64,000 nucleotides of DNA, taken from the NCBI RefSeq assembly GCF_004005995.1, contig NZ_CP034767.1, positions 3,574,501 to 3,638,500 on the forward strand, given 5' to 3'. How positions within the stretch are numbered: the first letter of the stretch is position 1; every line of letters begins with the position of its first letter. Below are positions 63,745 through 64,000 of this stretch, in pieces. Position numbers and translations under genes: made by a program. Source of the DNA: Devosia sp. 1566. GTDB lineage: Bacteria > Pseudomonadota > Alphaproteobacteria > Rhizobiales > Devosiaceae. The notes under the pieces are model-generated. The model was not told where the DNA came from. It searched no databases and worked only from the letters and a program-made list of their open reading frames with translations.

Positions 63745-64000
63745 ATGAAGCATGCAGCGATCATCTTGGGCGGAGCGCTTCTGCTGACGGGTACGGCCAA
63801 CGCCGCCGACCTGTCCTGGAACAGTGGCGCAGCCGCGACGCCGTTCTATTCGTCATCCTCCGCCTTCAACTGGTCCGGCTTTTATGCCGGCGTGAACGGC
63901 GGCTACGGCTTTGGCGAAACCACGCAGGAAGCATCCGGCGGCGGCCCCGAGATCGACACCAATACCGATGGCTGGTCGCTCGGCGCCCAGGTCGGCTACA
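63745..64000 (+). CDS. Outer-membrane beta-barrel protein, Omp25/Omp31 type (partial)
   Basis: The visible 85 residues begin with a signal peptide (TGTANA-ADL). WSGFYAGVNGGYGFGE follows, the N-terminal beta-strand signature of the small Omp25/Omp31 porins of Hyphomicrobiales, then WSLGAQVGY at the window end. GAGG precedes ATG 63745. The rest of the barrel lies beyond the window. Confidence 0.85.
   Translation, partial: MKHAAIILGGALLLTGTANAADLSWNSGAAATPFYSSSSAFNWSGFYAGVNGGYGFGETTQEASGGGPEIDTNTDGWSLGAQVGY

Overview
The window looks like chromosome from a high-GC alphaproteobacterium of the Hyphomicrobiales, most like Devosia or a close relative. This rests on gene content: FixK/FNR-type sites, DUF1269 and DUF5985 proteins, many sugar ABC transporters and an Omp25/31-type porin at the right edge. 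The genus is an inference. No phage, transposon, CRISPR array or rRNA was seen. The only RNA gene is tRNA-Leu(CAA).

Layout. 1-2.9 kb: a BcsB-like exopolysaccharide subunit (cut by the left edge) and an SQD1-type UDP-sulfoquinovose synthase homologue, behind a FixK/FNR-type promoter. 3.2-6.6 kb: a low-oxygen/stress cluster (DUF1269 protein, FixK-like regulator, universal stress protein, GNAT acetyltransferase, host-attachment protein). 6.6-15.4 kb: a signalling block with a hybrid kinase, a 1891-residue poly-HAMP hybrid kinase built from about nine 92-residue repeats, and a divergent operon of a small winged-helix-like protein and two DUF5985 membrane proteins. 15.4-19.3 kb: a LacI regulator and a family 2 glycoside hydrolase sharing a palindromic operator. 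19.4-21.9 kb: an acetyl/succinyl-CoA transferase and a universal stress protein behind another FixK-type box. 21.9-23.3 kb: a lone E. coli-type MurB and ArsC.

23.4-34.6 kb is a catabolic island. A leftward, translationally coupled operon (sialidase-like beta-propeller, PdxA-like dehydrogenase, DapA-family aldolase, Fe-alcohol dehydrogenase) diverges from a rightward operon (family 5 binding protein, two permeases, a double ATPase, a four-carbon acid sugar kinase, a FadR-type GntR regulator). The PdxA-like and kinase pair matches known threonate/erythronate degradation to dihydroxyacetone phosphate. 34.6-39 kb holds a cytosolic lipocalin, an L,D-transpeptidase lipoprotein and an MHYT-PAS-GGDEF-EAL protein.

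39.2-50.7 kb is a second, nine-gene catabolic string, all leftward: LacI regulator, LplB- and YtcP-type permeases, binding protein, two different ADP-ribosylglycohydrolase-fold proteins, a MalK-type ATPase, a CaiB-type CoA-transferase and a CitE-type lyase. GC-rich palindromic repeats sit in four of its spacers, and a LacI-type palindrome lies upstream of the regulator and again inside the first permease gene. This is the best candidate here for an uncharacterised pathway.

50.8-64 kb: a Crp-family regulator, a Moco-fold periplasmic protein paired with a GGDEF-EAL protein, a small secreted HExxH protein, a YihY/BrkB membrane protein, a very acidic secreted protein with no Lys, His, Tyr or Trp, a CAP-domain lipoprotein overlapping a TusA-like gene, a D-Ala-D-Ala carboxypeptidase, a DJ-1/PfpI protein, HxlR plus AAC(3)-type acetyltransferase, tRNA-Leu, and the start of an outer-membrane porin.
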